Counted from the first letter of the stretch, positions 1 through 7,049 are shown. The stretch is 8,480 bases of DNA from an uncultured Treponema sp. (GCA_937893155.1 CALBGU010000092.1:1-8480), one strand, 5' to 3'. A program made the numbers and translations. The notes: a model not told the origin generated them from the sequence alone.

Positions 1-1052
1 GCCGTGCAGAAGGTAAGATTATCGAATCTCGCATTGACCAGGGGCGCGGTGTTGTGGCTTCTGTTGTGGTTCAGCGCGGTGTGTTGAAAGTGGGCGACCC
101 GTTTGTTGCAGGTATTTACAGCGGACGTGTTCGCGCGATGTTCAACGACAAGGGGCAAAAGGTTACGGAAGCAACGCCGTCTATGCCTGTTGAGGTTCTC
201 GGTATCGAAACAATGCCGAACGCTGGCGACCCGTTCCAAGTTACCGAAAGCGAAAAAGACGCGCGCGAGATTTCTGCAAAACGACAGGAACTCAAGCGAT
301 TTGAGGCGGCTAAGGCGGTTAAGAAAGTTTCTCTTGAAAACTTCAACGAAACTATCCGCACGAGCGAGATTAAAGAACTCAAGGTTATCATTAAAGCGGA
401 CTTGCAGGGTAGTGCAGAAGCTCTCAAGAGTTCTCTTGAAAAGCTCTCGACAAACGAGATTCGCCTTAACGTTATCCATTCATCAGCAGGCGCAATTAAC
501 GAAAGCGATGTTAGCCTTGCCGCAGCCGATGATAATGCTATTCTTATCGCGTTCAATGTTCGCCCGACTCCGAAAGCTAAGGCGTTGGCAGAGCAGGAAA
601 AAGTTGAAATCCGAAAGTACAACATCATCTATAAGTGTGTTGAAGAAATTACCGCCGCAATGGAAGGTATGCTCCAGCCAGACACAAAAGAAGAAGTTAC
701 GGGTTCTGTCGAAGTTCGCGACACGTTCAAAGTGCCAAAAGTGGGCGTTATTGCGGGTTGTTACGTTACAGACGGTGTTGTCAAGAGAACAAGCAGCGTG
801 AACCTTATTCGCGATGGCGTTGTCAAGTACACAGGCAAGATTACTTCTCTCAAGCGTTTCAAGGACGATGCAAAAGAAGTCAATGCTGGCTATGAGTGCG
901 GTATTGGCTTGGAGAACTGGCAGGATATTCAGGTCGGCGATACATTGGAAGTCTTTGAGTATGTCGAAATTGCTCGTAAACTCGGAGATTCTATCGCTGA
1001 AGAAAAGGAAAAGGCTACTACAGAAGCGGCTGAAAGCGAAAAGGCGGAATAA
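1..1052 (+). CDS. infB: Translation initiation factor IF-2, C-terminal part (5' end outside window)
   Basis: This is the 3' part of infB, read from the codon at position 3 with about 349 residues visible. IF-2 is the GTPase that places initiator fMet-tRNA on the 30S subunit and promotes 50S joining. The G domain lies upstream of the window. Visible in order are the beta-barrel domain II (SRIDQGRGVVASVVVQRG, through VGDPFVAG), the C1 domain with the hallmark IIKADLQGSAEAL near 390-425 followed by HSSAGAINESDV, and the fMet-tRNA-binding C2 barrel (GSVEVRDTFKVPKVGVIAGC, then GYECGIGLENWQDIQVGD). After the usual C2 ending (EVFEYVEI) there is an extra, highly charged tail of roughly 25 residues rich in Glu, Lys and Ala. 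The stop codon directly abuts the rbfA start, indicating cotranscription and likely translational coupling. The family assignment is certain; only the N-terminal extent is unknown. Confidence 0.97.
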   Translation, partial: RAEGKIIESRIDQGRGVVASVVVQRGVLKVGDPFVAGIYSGRVRAMFNDKGQKVTEATPSMPVEVLGIETMPNAGDPFQVTESEKDAREISAKRQELKRFEAAKAVKKVSLENFNETIRTSEIKELKVIIKADLQGSAEALKSSLEKLSTNEIRLNVIHSSAGAINESDVSLAAADDNAILIAFNVRPTPKAKALAEQEKVEIRKYNIIYKCVEEITAAMEGMLQPDTKEEVTGSVEVRDTFKVPKVGVIAGCYVTDGVVKRTSSVNLIRDGVVKYTGKITSLKRFKDDAKEVNAGYECGIGLENWQDIQVGDTLEVFEYVEIARKLGDSIAEEKEKATTEAAESEKAE

Positions 1053-1430
1053 ATGGGACAATATCGATTGCTTCGTTTAGGAGAACAGATTCGCGGCGAA
1101 ATCGCTAATATGATTCTGAAACAGCAGATAAAAGACCCCCGTGTATCGACGTTTATGACGATTGATAGGGTAGAGGTGTCTGGCGATTTGTCGTATGCGA
1201 AAGTGTATGTGTCGAGTTTTATGGACGACAATTCCACAAAGCGCGGCGCAGAAGGTTTGCAGAGTGCGGCTGGCTTTATTCAGTCTACGATTGCAAAGAA
1301 ACTTTCTATTTATAAGTTCCCGAAACTCACTTTTATAGCGGATTACAGCTATAAAGAAGGGTTTGCGATGGTGGATAAGTTGAACAAACTGGAAGCGGAG
1401 GAAAATGCTCTCAGAAATGATGAGAACTAA
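1053..1430 (+). CDS. rbfA: 30S ribosome-binding factor RbfA
   Basis: RbfA is a small KH-fold protein that binds the 30S subunit near the 5' end of 16S rRNA, assists late 30S maturation and cold adaptation, and leaves before initiation. The 125-residue product has normal family length. The N-terminus (RLGEQIRGEIANMILKQ) is the typical first helix, followed by the signature KDPRVSTFMTIDRVEVSGDL and the strand AKVYVS, then the helix GLQSAAGFIQSTIAKKL and the strand PKLTFIADYS. The ATG follows the infB TAA without a gap, with an AAGG at 1041-1044 giving an 8-nt spacer, so translation is probably coupled to infB. Its last 26 nt overlap the start of the downstream truB/ribF frame. The infB-rbfA-truB neighbourhood is the standard bacterial arrangement and supports the call. 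Nothing is unusual in length or motifs. Confidence 0.95.
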   Translation: MGQYRLLRLGEQIRGEIANMILKQQIKDPRVSTFMTIDRVEVSGDLSYAKVYVSSFMDDNSTKRGAEGLQSAAGFIQSTIAKKLSIYKFPKLTFIADYSYKEGFAMVDKLNKLEAEENALRNDEN

Positions 1431-3246
1431 TCCGTCTGGTATCTTGCTGTATGCAAAACAGCAGGATATTACCAGTTTTACTTCGTTATGGGCGGTAAAA
1501 CATGCTTTGCACACGACAAAAGTCGGACACACAGGGACTCTTGATTCCTTTGCGGACGGCTTGCTTGTCGTGCTGGTGGGCAAGTTGACCCGCCTTGTTC
1601 CTCATATAACGGCGTTTGATAAAACGTATGAGGGCGTTATTGCTTTTGGCGAAGAAACGGATACGCTTGACCCGACGGGCGATGTGATAAAAACGGCGCA
1701 TTTGCCGACTGTTGAGGCTTTTACGGAAGCAATAGCGCATTTTACAGGCGACATAATGCAAGCCCCTCCGCTGTTTTCTGCAGTTCACATCGACGGCAAG
1801 AGAGCAAGCGATTTGGCTCTAAAAGGCGCGATTCAAGAAATCCCAAAAAGAAAAGTGCATATTTTTGAGCTTTCGGTAAAAGAGCTGAAAAGCGAAATCG
1901 TAGGCGGCAAAGAGTGCGTGAAATATGCGCATATATTTGTGTGTTGCTCTAAAGGCACTTATATTCGTTCTCTCGCGCGTGATATTGCGTATTATTGCAA
2001 CAGTGTTTCGCATTTAATTGCGCTTCGGCGGTTATCTGTCGGACCGTTTGAGCTAAAAAATGCGGTTGGCTTTGAATATTTGAATGAATTTTCAATAAAC
2101 AGTGCGGTAAATAAGATAAAACAAGCCGAAAAGACAGAAATCCAAGTGGATAAAGCAAAAATACAGATGTCTTTGCTTCCTGTTACGGAGAAAATTGCAC
2201 AATTATGCGGCTTTACTCCTGTGTTTTTGACAAAAAAGGGTGCAGAGAAGTATATAAACGGCAATCGTCTTTTTACGAATGATTTTGAGAGCCTAGAAAA
2301 GACAAACGATACAGCTTCATTGGCAGTGTTCTATGATAATGCACAATTTGCGGGCGTTGTCGAGAGGGAGAACAGGGGCTTTAAATATGGCTTTGTCGTG
2401 CCGCCGAATGATTTTCCCGTGTTCAGTTGGAGCGATGTCGTTGAGGGAAGATTTCCGAAGTATTACAGAGAAAAAGGCACTGCTCTCACGATTGGCAGTT
2501 TTGACGGTCCGCATATCGGGCACGAGGCATTGTTTTATGATGTGCTTTCTCAAGAAAATCTTTTGCACGGAGTTGTTACTTTTTCGCGCTCGTTACGGGG
2601 GCTAAAAAGCGAAAATTATGCAGGCGATATAGTATCTTTGGGGCAAAAGCTGGAATTATGCAGAAAAAAGGGATTTAATTTTGCTATAGTGATTGACTTT
2701 TCTGCTGATTTTGGTAGAATGAGGGGGTACGATTTCTTTAAGTATTTGGTAGATTTCTGCGGCTTGCGCTTTCTTGCAGAGGGAAATGATTTTCACTGCG
2801 GTTATCGCGGAGAAAGCGGAATGACAGAGATTAAAGAAATTGGTGCGCAATTAGGTTTTGACACTTCCTTTTCACAATCAATTATGTATAAAGAGCAGCG
2901 AGTGAGTTCTTCTTTAATACGCGAATGTATATTAAAGCGGGATTTCTTGCCTGCAAAGATGATGCTGCAGCGGGATTTTAGCTATGATGCTTCGCTGTTG
3001 GATTGGGAAAAAGATGAATACAGAGCAAAACGGCGAAATGATTTGGTGTTACCGCCAAATGGTTCGTATAATGTACGCGTAATCTTGTCTGGGGACGAAG
3101 GCAATGAGCAGAAATCCCCTTATATATACCGTATGGCGATAGATGTAACGGATAGCGAAATAGTGCTTCACACTGAAGACGCTGAAAAGTTTCCGAAAAA
3201 GAAATCGGCACGATATATACAGACAATCATATTTGACAAGGAGTAA
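1405..3246 (+). CDS. truB-ribF: Fused tRNA pseudouridine-55 synthase (TruB) and RibF-type FMN adenylyltransferase lacking a recognisable riboflavin kinase
   Basis: One uninterrupted 613-codon frame carries two enzymes usually encoded by adjacent genes. Residues 12 to about 230 are TruB, which makes pseudouridine 55 in the tRNA T-loop: VGHTGTLDSFADG contains the catalytic Asp47, Tyr75 lies in KTYEG, APPLFSAVHIDGKRASDLA follows, and Arg188 lies in GTYIRSLARDI. Residues about 255-332 resemble the TruB C-terminal PUA-like region. After a short linker, residues 360-373 (ALTIGSFDGPHIGH) are the nucleotidyltransferase signature of RibF, the enzyme that converts FMN to FAD; GNDFHCG (460-466) and SSSLIR (501-506) are further RibF motifs. 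The expected PTAN motif of the riboflavin-kinase half is absent and only about 90 residues remain. Start choice is uncertain: ATG 1405 has GGAGG at 1397-1401 (3-nt spacer), while ATGs at 1417 and 1420 are in frame. Each domain call is secure. The fusion is directly seen but could reflect a lost stop in this assembly. Confidence 0.93.
   Translation: MLSEMMRTNPSGILLYAKQQDITSFTSLWAVKHALHTTKVGHTGTLDSFADGLLVVLVGKLTRLVPHITAFDKTYEGVIAFGEETDTLDPTGDVIKTAHLPTVEAFTEAIAHFTGDIMQAPPLFSAVHIDGKRASDLALKGAIQEIPKRKVHIFELSVKELKSEIVGGKECVKYAHIFVCCSKGTYIRSLARDIAYYCNSVSHLIALRRLSVGPFELKNAVGFEYLNEFSINSAVNKIKQAEKTEIQVDKAKIQMSLLPVTEKIAQLCGFTPVFLTKKGAEKYINGNRLFTNDFESLEKTNDTASLAVFYDNAQFAGVVERENRGFKYGFVVPPNDFPVFSWSDVVEGRFPKYYREKGTALTIGSFDGPHIGHEALFYDVLSQENLLHGVVTFSRSLRGLKSENYAGDIVSLGQKLELCRKKGFNFAIVIDFSADFGRMRGYDFFKYLVDFCGLRFLAEGNDFHCGYRGESGMTEIKEIGAQLGFDTSFSQSIMYKEQRVSSSLIRECILKRDFLPAKMMLQRDFSYDASLLDWEKDEYRAKRRNDLVLPPNGSYNVRVILSGDEGNEQKSPYIYRMAIDVTDSEIVLHTEDAEKFPKKKSARYIQTIIFDKE
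3238..3243 (+). promoter_or_regulatory. Ribosome binding site of rpsO
   Basis: AAGGAG lies seven nucleotides before the rpsO ATG and runs into the last codon of the truB/ribF frame, whose TAA follows at once. This strong Shine-Dalgarno, placed at the end of the preceding gene, fixes the rpsO start and suggests a shared transcript. Confidence 0.8.
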
Positions 3247-3250
3247 GTAA

Positions 3251-3520
3251 ATGGCACTTACAAAAGAATCAAAGGCAGCACTCGTAAACAAGTTTGGTGC
3301 TAACGGTAGCGACACTGGTAACGTAAGAGTTCAGGTTGCTTTGATGACAGAGCGTATCAAGGAATTGACAGCGCATTGCAAGCAGTTCCCAAAAGATACA
3401 GGAGCTTCTCGCGGTTTGCTCAAGGTTATTGGTCAGCGCAGAAAGCTCTTGAAGTACTATCAGAGCCGCGACCTTGAAGGTTACCGCAATCTGATTAAAG
3501 AGCTTGGTTTGCGTCACTAA
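3251..3520 (+). CDS. rpsO: 30S ribosomal protein S15
   Basis: The 89-residue product is exactly the usual length for S15, a primary 16S rRNA-binding protein of the 30S platform that also forms an intersubunit bridge. Recognisable segments are the N-terminal helix (LTKESKAALVNKFG), the conserved GSDTGNVRVQVALMTERI, the rRNA-contacting stretch LTAHCKQFPKDTGASRGLL, and the C-terminal helix (VIGQRRKLLKYYQSRD through YRNLIKELGLRH). It starts four nucleotides after the truB/ribF stop with a strong Shine-Dalgarno. It precedes pnp, as in most bacteria. In E. coli S15 represses its own translation through an mRNA fold near the start; I see no clear equivalent pseudoknot here. The call is essentially certain. 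Confidence 0.98.
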   Translation: MALTKESKAALVNKFGANGSDTGNVRVQVALMTERIKELTAHCKQFPKDTGASRGLLKVIGQRRKLLKYYQSRDLEGYRNLIKELGLRH

Positions 3521-3532
3521 GAGTGTAATATG

Positions 3533-3584
3533 CAGTCTGCTGTTTTAATGCCGTTAGGATTATCAGCAGACTGTTTCCGTTTTT
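3533..3584 (+). terminator. Stem-loop with T-rich tail between rpsO and pnp (terminator/attenuator or processing hairpin)
   Basis: CAGTCTGCTG (3533-3542) and CAGCAGACTG (3564-3573) form a perfect 10-bp inverted repeat separated by 21 nt; an inner AAT/ATT pairing (3547-3549 with 3559-3561) could shorten the loop. The 3' arm is followed by TTTCCGTTTTT, a T-rich but interrupted tail. The position, 13 nt after the rpsO stop and 85 nt before the pnp start, matches the rpsO-pnp spacer that in E. coli holds a terminator and an RNase III-processed pnp leader hairpin. It may be a partial intrinsic terminator, a pnp autoregulatory hairpin, or both. The structure is seen in the sequence; its function is inferred. 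Confidence 0.65.
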
Positions 3585-3624
3585 GGCGAATTGCGGGCGA
3601 TTCCTGACCCCGTACCAAAAACGT

Positions 3625-3643
3625 AAAGAACTACAAAGAACTA
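3625..3643 (+). repeat. Short tandem repeat in the pnp leader
   Basis: AAAGAACTA occurs twice with a 10-nt period (3625-3633 and 3635-3643), directly before the pnp Shine-Dalgarno. The unit is purine-rich and probably unstructured. It may be chance, or part of the leader region that affects pnp translation. No function is assigned. Confidence 0.4.
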
Positions 3644-3644
3644 T

Positions 3645-3649
3645 AAGGG
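3645..3649 (+). promoter_or_regulatory. Ribosome binding site that sets the pnp start
   Basis: AAGGG ends eight nucleotides before the ATG at 3658. An in-frame TTG at 3583 would add 25 residues with no PNPase similarity and would begin in the tail of the rpsO-pnp hairpin. This site therefore supports 3658 as the real start. Confidence 0.6.
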
Positions 3650-3657
3650 TTTTGGGT

Positions 3658-5772
3658 ATGGTAGAACGAGTAACGTATAAAATAGGCGATGAAGAGCTTA
3701 TTCTTGAAACTGGAAAGATTGGAAAGCAGGCTAATGGTTGTGTGTATGCACAGTTCGGCGGTTCTGCGGTTATTGCAACGGTCTGTGCTTCTTCTGAAGT
3801 GAAAGAGGGTATGGACTTTGTTCCTGTTACAGTCGATTATAATGAAAAATATTATGCTGCGGGAAAAATTCCTGGTGGCTTTATAAAGAGAGAGGGCAGA
3901 CCGAAGGACAAGGAAATCCTTGTTTCTCGTCTTATTGACCGTCCGATGCGTCCTCTGTTTGAGCCGTCTTTTGGTCGTGAAATTCAGATTGTTCCGACTT
4001 GTGTTTCTACAGATGGCGTGAATCCTCCTGATATTCTTGCTGTTATTGCGGCAAGCTCTGCTGTTACCATAAGCGATATTCCTTTTCACGGACCTGTGGC
4101 GGCGTGTCGTGTGGCTTATGTGAACGGCGAATATGTTTTGAATCCAACGTATGAGCAGATTGAAAACTCTCAGCTTGAAATTGTTGTTGCAGGTACTGCG
4201 GACGGCTTTACGATGGTTGAGGGCGGTGCAAAAGAAGTATCTGAAGATGTAATGCTTGGTGCGCTTGCAAAGGCTCAAGAGTTCATCGCGACAATCTGTC
4301 ATATTCAAGATGATTTGAGAGCAAAGGCTGGAAAAGAGAAATTGCCGCTTGCTCCGCTTGATGTTACCCTTGAAAATAAAGATGCAATTATTGCAGAAGC
4401 AACACCTTTGATGCAAACGGCTTGTTTCCGCGACGGAAAGCAGGCTCGTGGAGATGCAATCAAGGCGGTGAAGAAGCAGATTGCAGAGAAATACGCAGAG
4501 CAGCTTTCTGACGAAATGCAGAAAAAGCTCTTTGATGCGTGCATTGATGATATTCAGTACAACCTTTTGAGAAAGAGTATTCTTGAAAAGGGACTCCGCA
4601 TTGACGGACGCAAATGCGATGAGATTCGCCCGATTACTTGTGAAATCAACGTGTTGCCACGTCCTCACGGAAGCGCATTGTTCACACGCGGTGAAACGCA
4701 GTCTTTGGCTGTTACAACGCTTGGTACAGCACTTGATGAGCAGGTGTATGACGACATTGAGGGCGATAGAAGAGAGAACTTCATTCTTCATTATAACTTC
4801 CCGCCATACAGCGTTGGCGAAGTTGGTCGCTTGGCAACAGGTCGCCGCGAAATTGGACACGGAAACCTTGCTCGCCGCTCACTTGCTCCGATGATTCCTT
4901 CTCGCGATGAGTTCCCGTATACAATCCGCGTTGTTTCTGAGATTATGGAGTCTAACGGCTCTTCTTCACAGGCTTCAACGTGCGGCGGTTGTTTGTCATT
5001 GCTCGCGGCTGGTGTTCCGATGAAGAAGATGGTTGCAGGTATTGCAATGGGTCTTATCACAGAGCCAGAGGGCGATAATCCTTACGGACATTATTCAATT
5101 CTTTCTGACATCTTGGGCGAAGAAGACCACCTTGGCGATATGGACTTTAAGGTTGCTGGTACAAAAGATGGTATCACAGGCTTCCAGATGGACATCAAAA
5201 TTGCAGGTGTTACAACAGAGATAATGAAGAAAGCTCTTGAGCAGGCAAAGCAGGGTAGACTTCATATTTTGAGCATTATGGAAAAATGTATCAATAAGCC
5301 TCAGCCTATCAGTCAGTATGCTCCAAAGATTGAGACAATGAAGATTCCTGTTGACAAAATTGGTGCACTCATTGGACCAGGCGGAAAGAACGTGAAGGCT
5401 CTTTCAAGTCAGTACAATGTAACGATTAACACTGATGATGACGGAACGGTTACAATCTACGGCAGAACAGGAAAATCTGCTGATGAAGCAAAGATTGCGA
5501 TTAAGGGCATTGTGGAAGACCCAGAGCCAGGCACGATTTACAACGGTACTGTAAAGCGCATTATGGATTTCGGCGCATTCGTTGAGATTTTGCCAGGAAA
5601 AGAGGGCTTGTGCCACATTTCTAAACTTTCACGAAAGAGAGTTGAGAAAGTTACTGATGTCTTGAAAGAAGGGCAGCAGATTCCTGTGAAGCTCTTGGAA
5701 GTGGACAAGATGGGAAGATTGAACCTTTCTTACATCGACGCTGTTGAAGAGCAGGAAAAGAAAAACAACTAA
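3658..5772 (+). CDS. pnp: Polyribonucleotide nucleotidyltransferase (PNPase)
   Basis: PNPase is the homotrimeric 3'-to-5' phosphorolytic exoribonuclease of mRNA decay, releasing nucleoside diphosphates. Starting at 3658 it has 704 residues, normal for the family. The first RNase PH domain includes GKIGKQANGCV and the conserved REGRPKDKEILVSRLIDRPM. An all-alpha linker follows. The second RNase PH domain carries ILEKGLRIDGRKCDEIRPI, PRPHGSALFTRGETQSL, the NGSSSQASTCGG stretch, and the catalytic Asp/Lys cluster in TKDGITGFQMDIK (Asp504, Asp512, Lys514). The KH domain has the GPGG loop at residues 573-576, and the S1 RNA-binding domain spans about 623-695 (GTVKRIMDFGAFVEILPGKE). The protein ends in a short Lys/Glu/Asn tail. 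It follows rpsO after a 137-nt spacer with a hairpin, suggesting autoregulated cotranscription, and its stop overlaps the next start by one base (TAATG). All expected domains are present. Confidence 0.97.
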   Translation: MVERVTYKIGDEELILETGKIGKQANGCVYAQFGGSAVIATVCASSEVKEGMDFVPVTVDYNEKYYAAGKIPGGFIKREGRPKDKEILVSRLIDRPMRPLFEPSFGREIQIVPTCVSTDGVNPPDILAVIAASSAVTISDIPFHGPVAACRVAYVNGEYVLNPTYEQIENSQLEIVVAGTADGFTMVEGGAKEVSEDVMLGALAKAQEFIATICHIQDDLRAKAGKEKLPLAPLDVTLENKDAIIAEATPLMQTACFRDGKQARGDAIKAVKKQIAEKYAEQLSDEMQKKLFDACIDDIQYNLLRKSILEKGLRIDGRKCDEIRPITCEINVLPRPHGSALFTRGETQSLAVTTLGTALDEQVYDDIEGDRRENFILHYNFPPYSVGEVGRLATGRREIGHGNLARRSLAPMIPSRDEFPYTIRVVSEIMESNGSSSQASTCGGCLSLLAAGVPMKKMVAGIAMGLITEPEGDNPYGHYSILSDILGEEDHLGDMDFKVAGTKDGITGFQMDIKIAGVTTEIMKKALEQAKQGRLHILSIMEKCINKPQPISQYAPKIETMKIPVDKIGALIGPGGKNVKALSSQYNVTINTDDDGTVTIYGRTGKSADEAKIAIKGIVEDPEPGTIYNGTVKRIMDFGAFVEILPGKEGLCHISKLSRKRVEKVTDVLKEGQQIPVKLLEVDKMGRLNLSYIDAVEEQEKKNN

Positions 5773-7034
5773 TGGCTATTAACTCTATTGTATTGAACAA
5801 TGGAGTTGTGCTGATAACTGAACCGATTGCTACGGCGAAAACTGTGGCAATCGGCTTTTATTTTTCTGTCGGTTCACGAAATGAAACGCAGAAAAATCGT
5901 GGCATAACTCATTTTGTGGAACATCTTTTATTCAAAGGCACAAAAACGCGCAGTTCGTTTGATATTTCTAAAACGTTTGACCGAATTGGCGGCTATTCAA
6001 ATGCGTTTACGGAAAAAGAAGATATGTGTATTCATTGCACTGTGCCGTCTGTGCTCCGAAAATCCGATTCGTTGGTTGCGCTCGATGTTTTGTGCGATAT
6101 GACTGAAAATTGCGTTTTTGATGAAGATGAAATCGAAAAAGAACGTGAAGTGGTAAAAAACGAGATACTTTCGATAGAAGATGATTTTGAGGAAAGTGCA
6201 TACGAGGCTCTTGCGCGCGGATTGTGGAAAAAGCATAATCTTGGTAAATCGATTAGCGGCAGTGTGGACGAAGTTGACTCGATAAGTCGAGCGCAAATCG
6301 TGGATTTTTACAGGGGAAATATTGTTCACGGCGAATTGGTGGTATGTGTTGCGGGCAATTTTGACGAAGCGGCTTTTAGAAATCGACTTGAAAATCTTTC
6401 ATCGCATACATCTATAAAAATCCCGCTGAAGCATTTTAGCGATAAGCCAACTTGGAAAGGCGGAAAAGCCTCGAAAAAATCAGACTTTTCGCAGCAGCAG
6501 CTTTTTGTTTTGCACGAGATACCGTTTCCGATTAGCGAGCGGGAATATTACGCGCTTGTTGTGCTCAATGCGATTTGGGGCGACACGATGAGCAGCAGGC
6601 TTTTTCAGTCGTTGCGCGAGAAATTTGCCTTGTGTTATACGGTGTATAGTTTTATCACGCTGTACGAGGATATTGGCTGTATTGGCTCGTATGTGTCGTG
6701 TGAAACGGCGAAAAGTGCGTATGAAGCCCTTGTAAAAGAGATTGCCAATCTAAAGGAGAATCCGCCGAGTGAAGATGAATTGATTGCGGCGAAAGAGCAT
6801 TTGTGCGGTGAAGAAATTATGAATGATTCTGATATGGAAATGCACATAAAACGCTTGAATCGCAATTTTGTGCTGCATTTTCCCGAGCGGAATACTGATG
6901 AAACGATAGAAATTATCCGCAGTATTTCAAAAAATGAAGTGCAAGAACTGATAAACCGTGTGTTTGATGAAGAGAAATCGTTTTCATTTCTTTATGGCAA
7001 GAAAAAACACGGTTCATTTATTGCAATTTCGTAA
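5772..7034 (+). CDS. M16B-family zinc metallopeptidase (processing-peptidase-like, MlpA/YmxG type)
   Basis: The 420-residue protein has the length of bacterial M16B peptidases, whose two homologous halves form a clamshell around peptide substrates. The inverted zinc motif HFVEH (residues 47-51: zinc ligands His47 and His51, catalytic Glu50) is followed by LLFKGT. The third zinc ligand is probably Glu131 in EREVVKNE, with Glu124 seven residues earlier, as in pitrilysin. IGGYSNAFTEKE is the conserved segment between them. The C-terminal half has the substrate-side motif SRLFQSLREKFALCYTVYS. There is no signal peptide or membrane segment, so it is probably cytoplasmic. The ATG overlaps the pnp stop (TAATG) and lacks a close Shine-Dalgarno, so translation likely depends on reinitiation from pnp. 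A homologous protease (mlpA/ymxG) lies downstream of pnpA in Bacillus subtilis. The family is secure, the physiological substrate unknown. Confidence 0.92.
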   Translation: MAINSIVLNNGVVLITEPIATAKTVAIGFYFSVGSRNETQKNRGITHFVEHLLFKGTKTRSSFDISKTFDRIGGYSNAFTEKEDMCIHCTVPSVLRKSDSLVALDVLCDMTENCVFDEDEIEKEREVVKNEILSIEDDFEESAYEALARGLWKKHNLGKSISGSVDEVDSISRAQIVDFYRGNIVHGELVVCVAGNFDEAAFRNRLENLSSHTSIKIPLKHFSDKPTWKGGKASKKSDFSQQQLFVLHEIPFPISEREYYALVVLNAIWGDTMSSRLFQSLREKFALCYTVYSFITLYEDIGCIGSYVSCETAKSAYEALVKEIANLKENPPSEDELIAAKEHLCGEEIMNDSDMEMHIKRLNRNFVLHFPERNTDETIEIIRSISKNEVQELINRVFDEEKSFSFLYGKKKHGSFIAIS

Positions 7035-7049
7035 GATTTTCCACATAAT
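7021..7049 (+). promoter_or_regulatory. Candidate sigma-70-type promoter before the pseudouridine synthase gene
   Basis: TTGCAA (7021-7026) and CATAAT (7044-7049) are separated by 17 nt. They match the -35 consensus at 4 of 6 and the -10 at 5 of 6 positions. Transcription would begin near 7056, leaving a very short leader before the ATG at 7072. The -35 lies in the end of the M16 gene. In an A/T-rich gap a chance match is possible. Confidence 0.4.

Noticed and set aside
483..1061. Minus-strand open frame opposite infB (192 codons), and a further 170-codon one at 116-628
   Set aside because: Both are antisense to conserved IF-2 domains, have low-complexity compositions and no motif.
3524..3529. 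TGTAAT as a -10 box for a pnp promoter
   Set aside because: It matches the -10 consensus at 5 of 6 positions, but no acceptable -35 lies 16-18 nt upstream and it sits before the hairpin.
3583..3657. Upstream in-frame TTG start for pnp, adding 25 residues
   Set aside because: It begins in the T-rich tail of the hairpin, has no suitable Shine-Dalgarno, and the added residues do not resemble PNPase; ATG 3658 has AAGGG at good spacing and gives the normal length.
3631..4860. A 409-codon open frame on the minus strand across the first half of pnp
   Set aside because: It lies wholly opposite a well-conserved PNPase, its translation is Cys-, Arg- and Asn-rich with no recognisable domain, and it is explained by codon bias of the sense gene.
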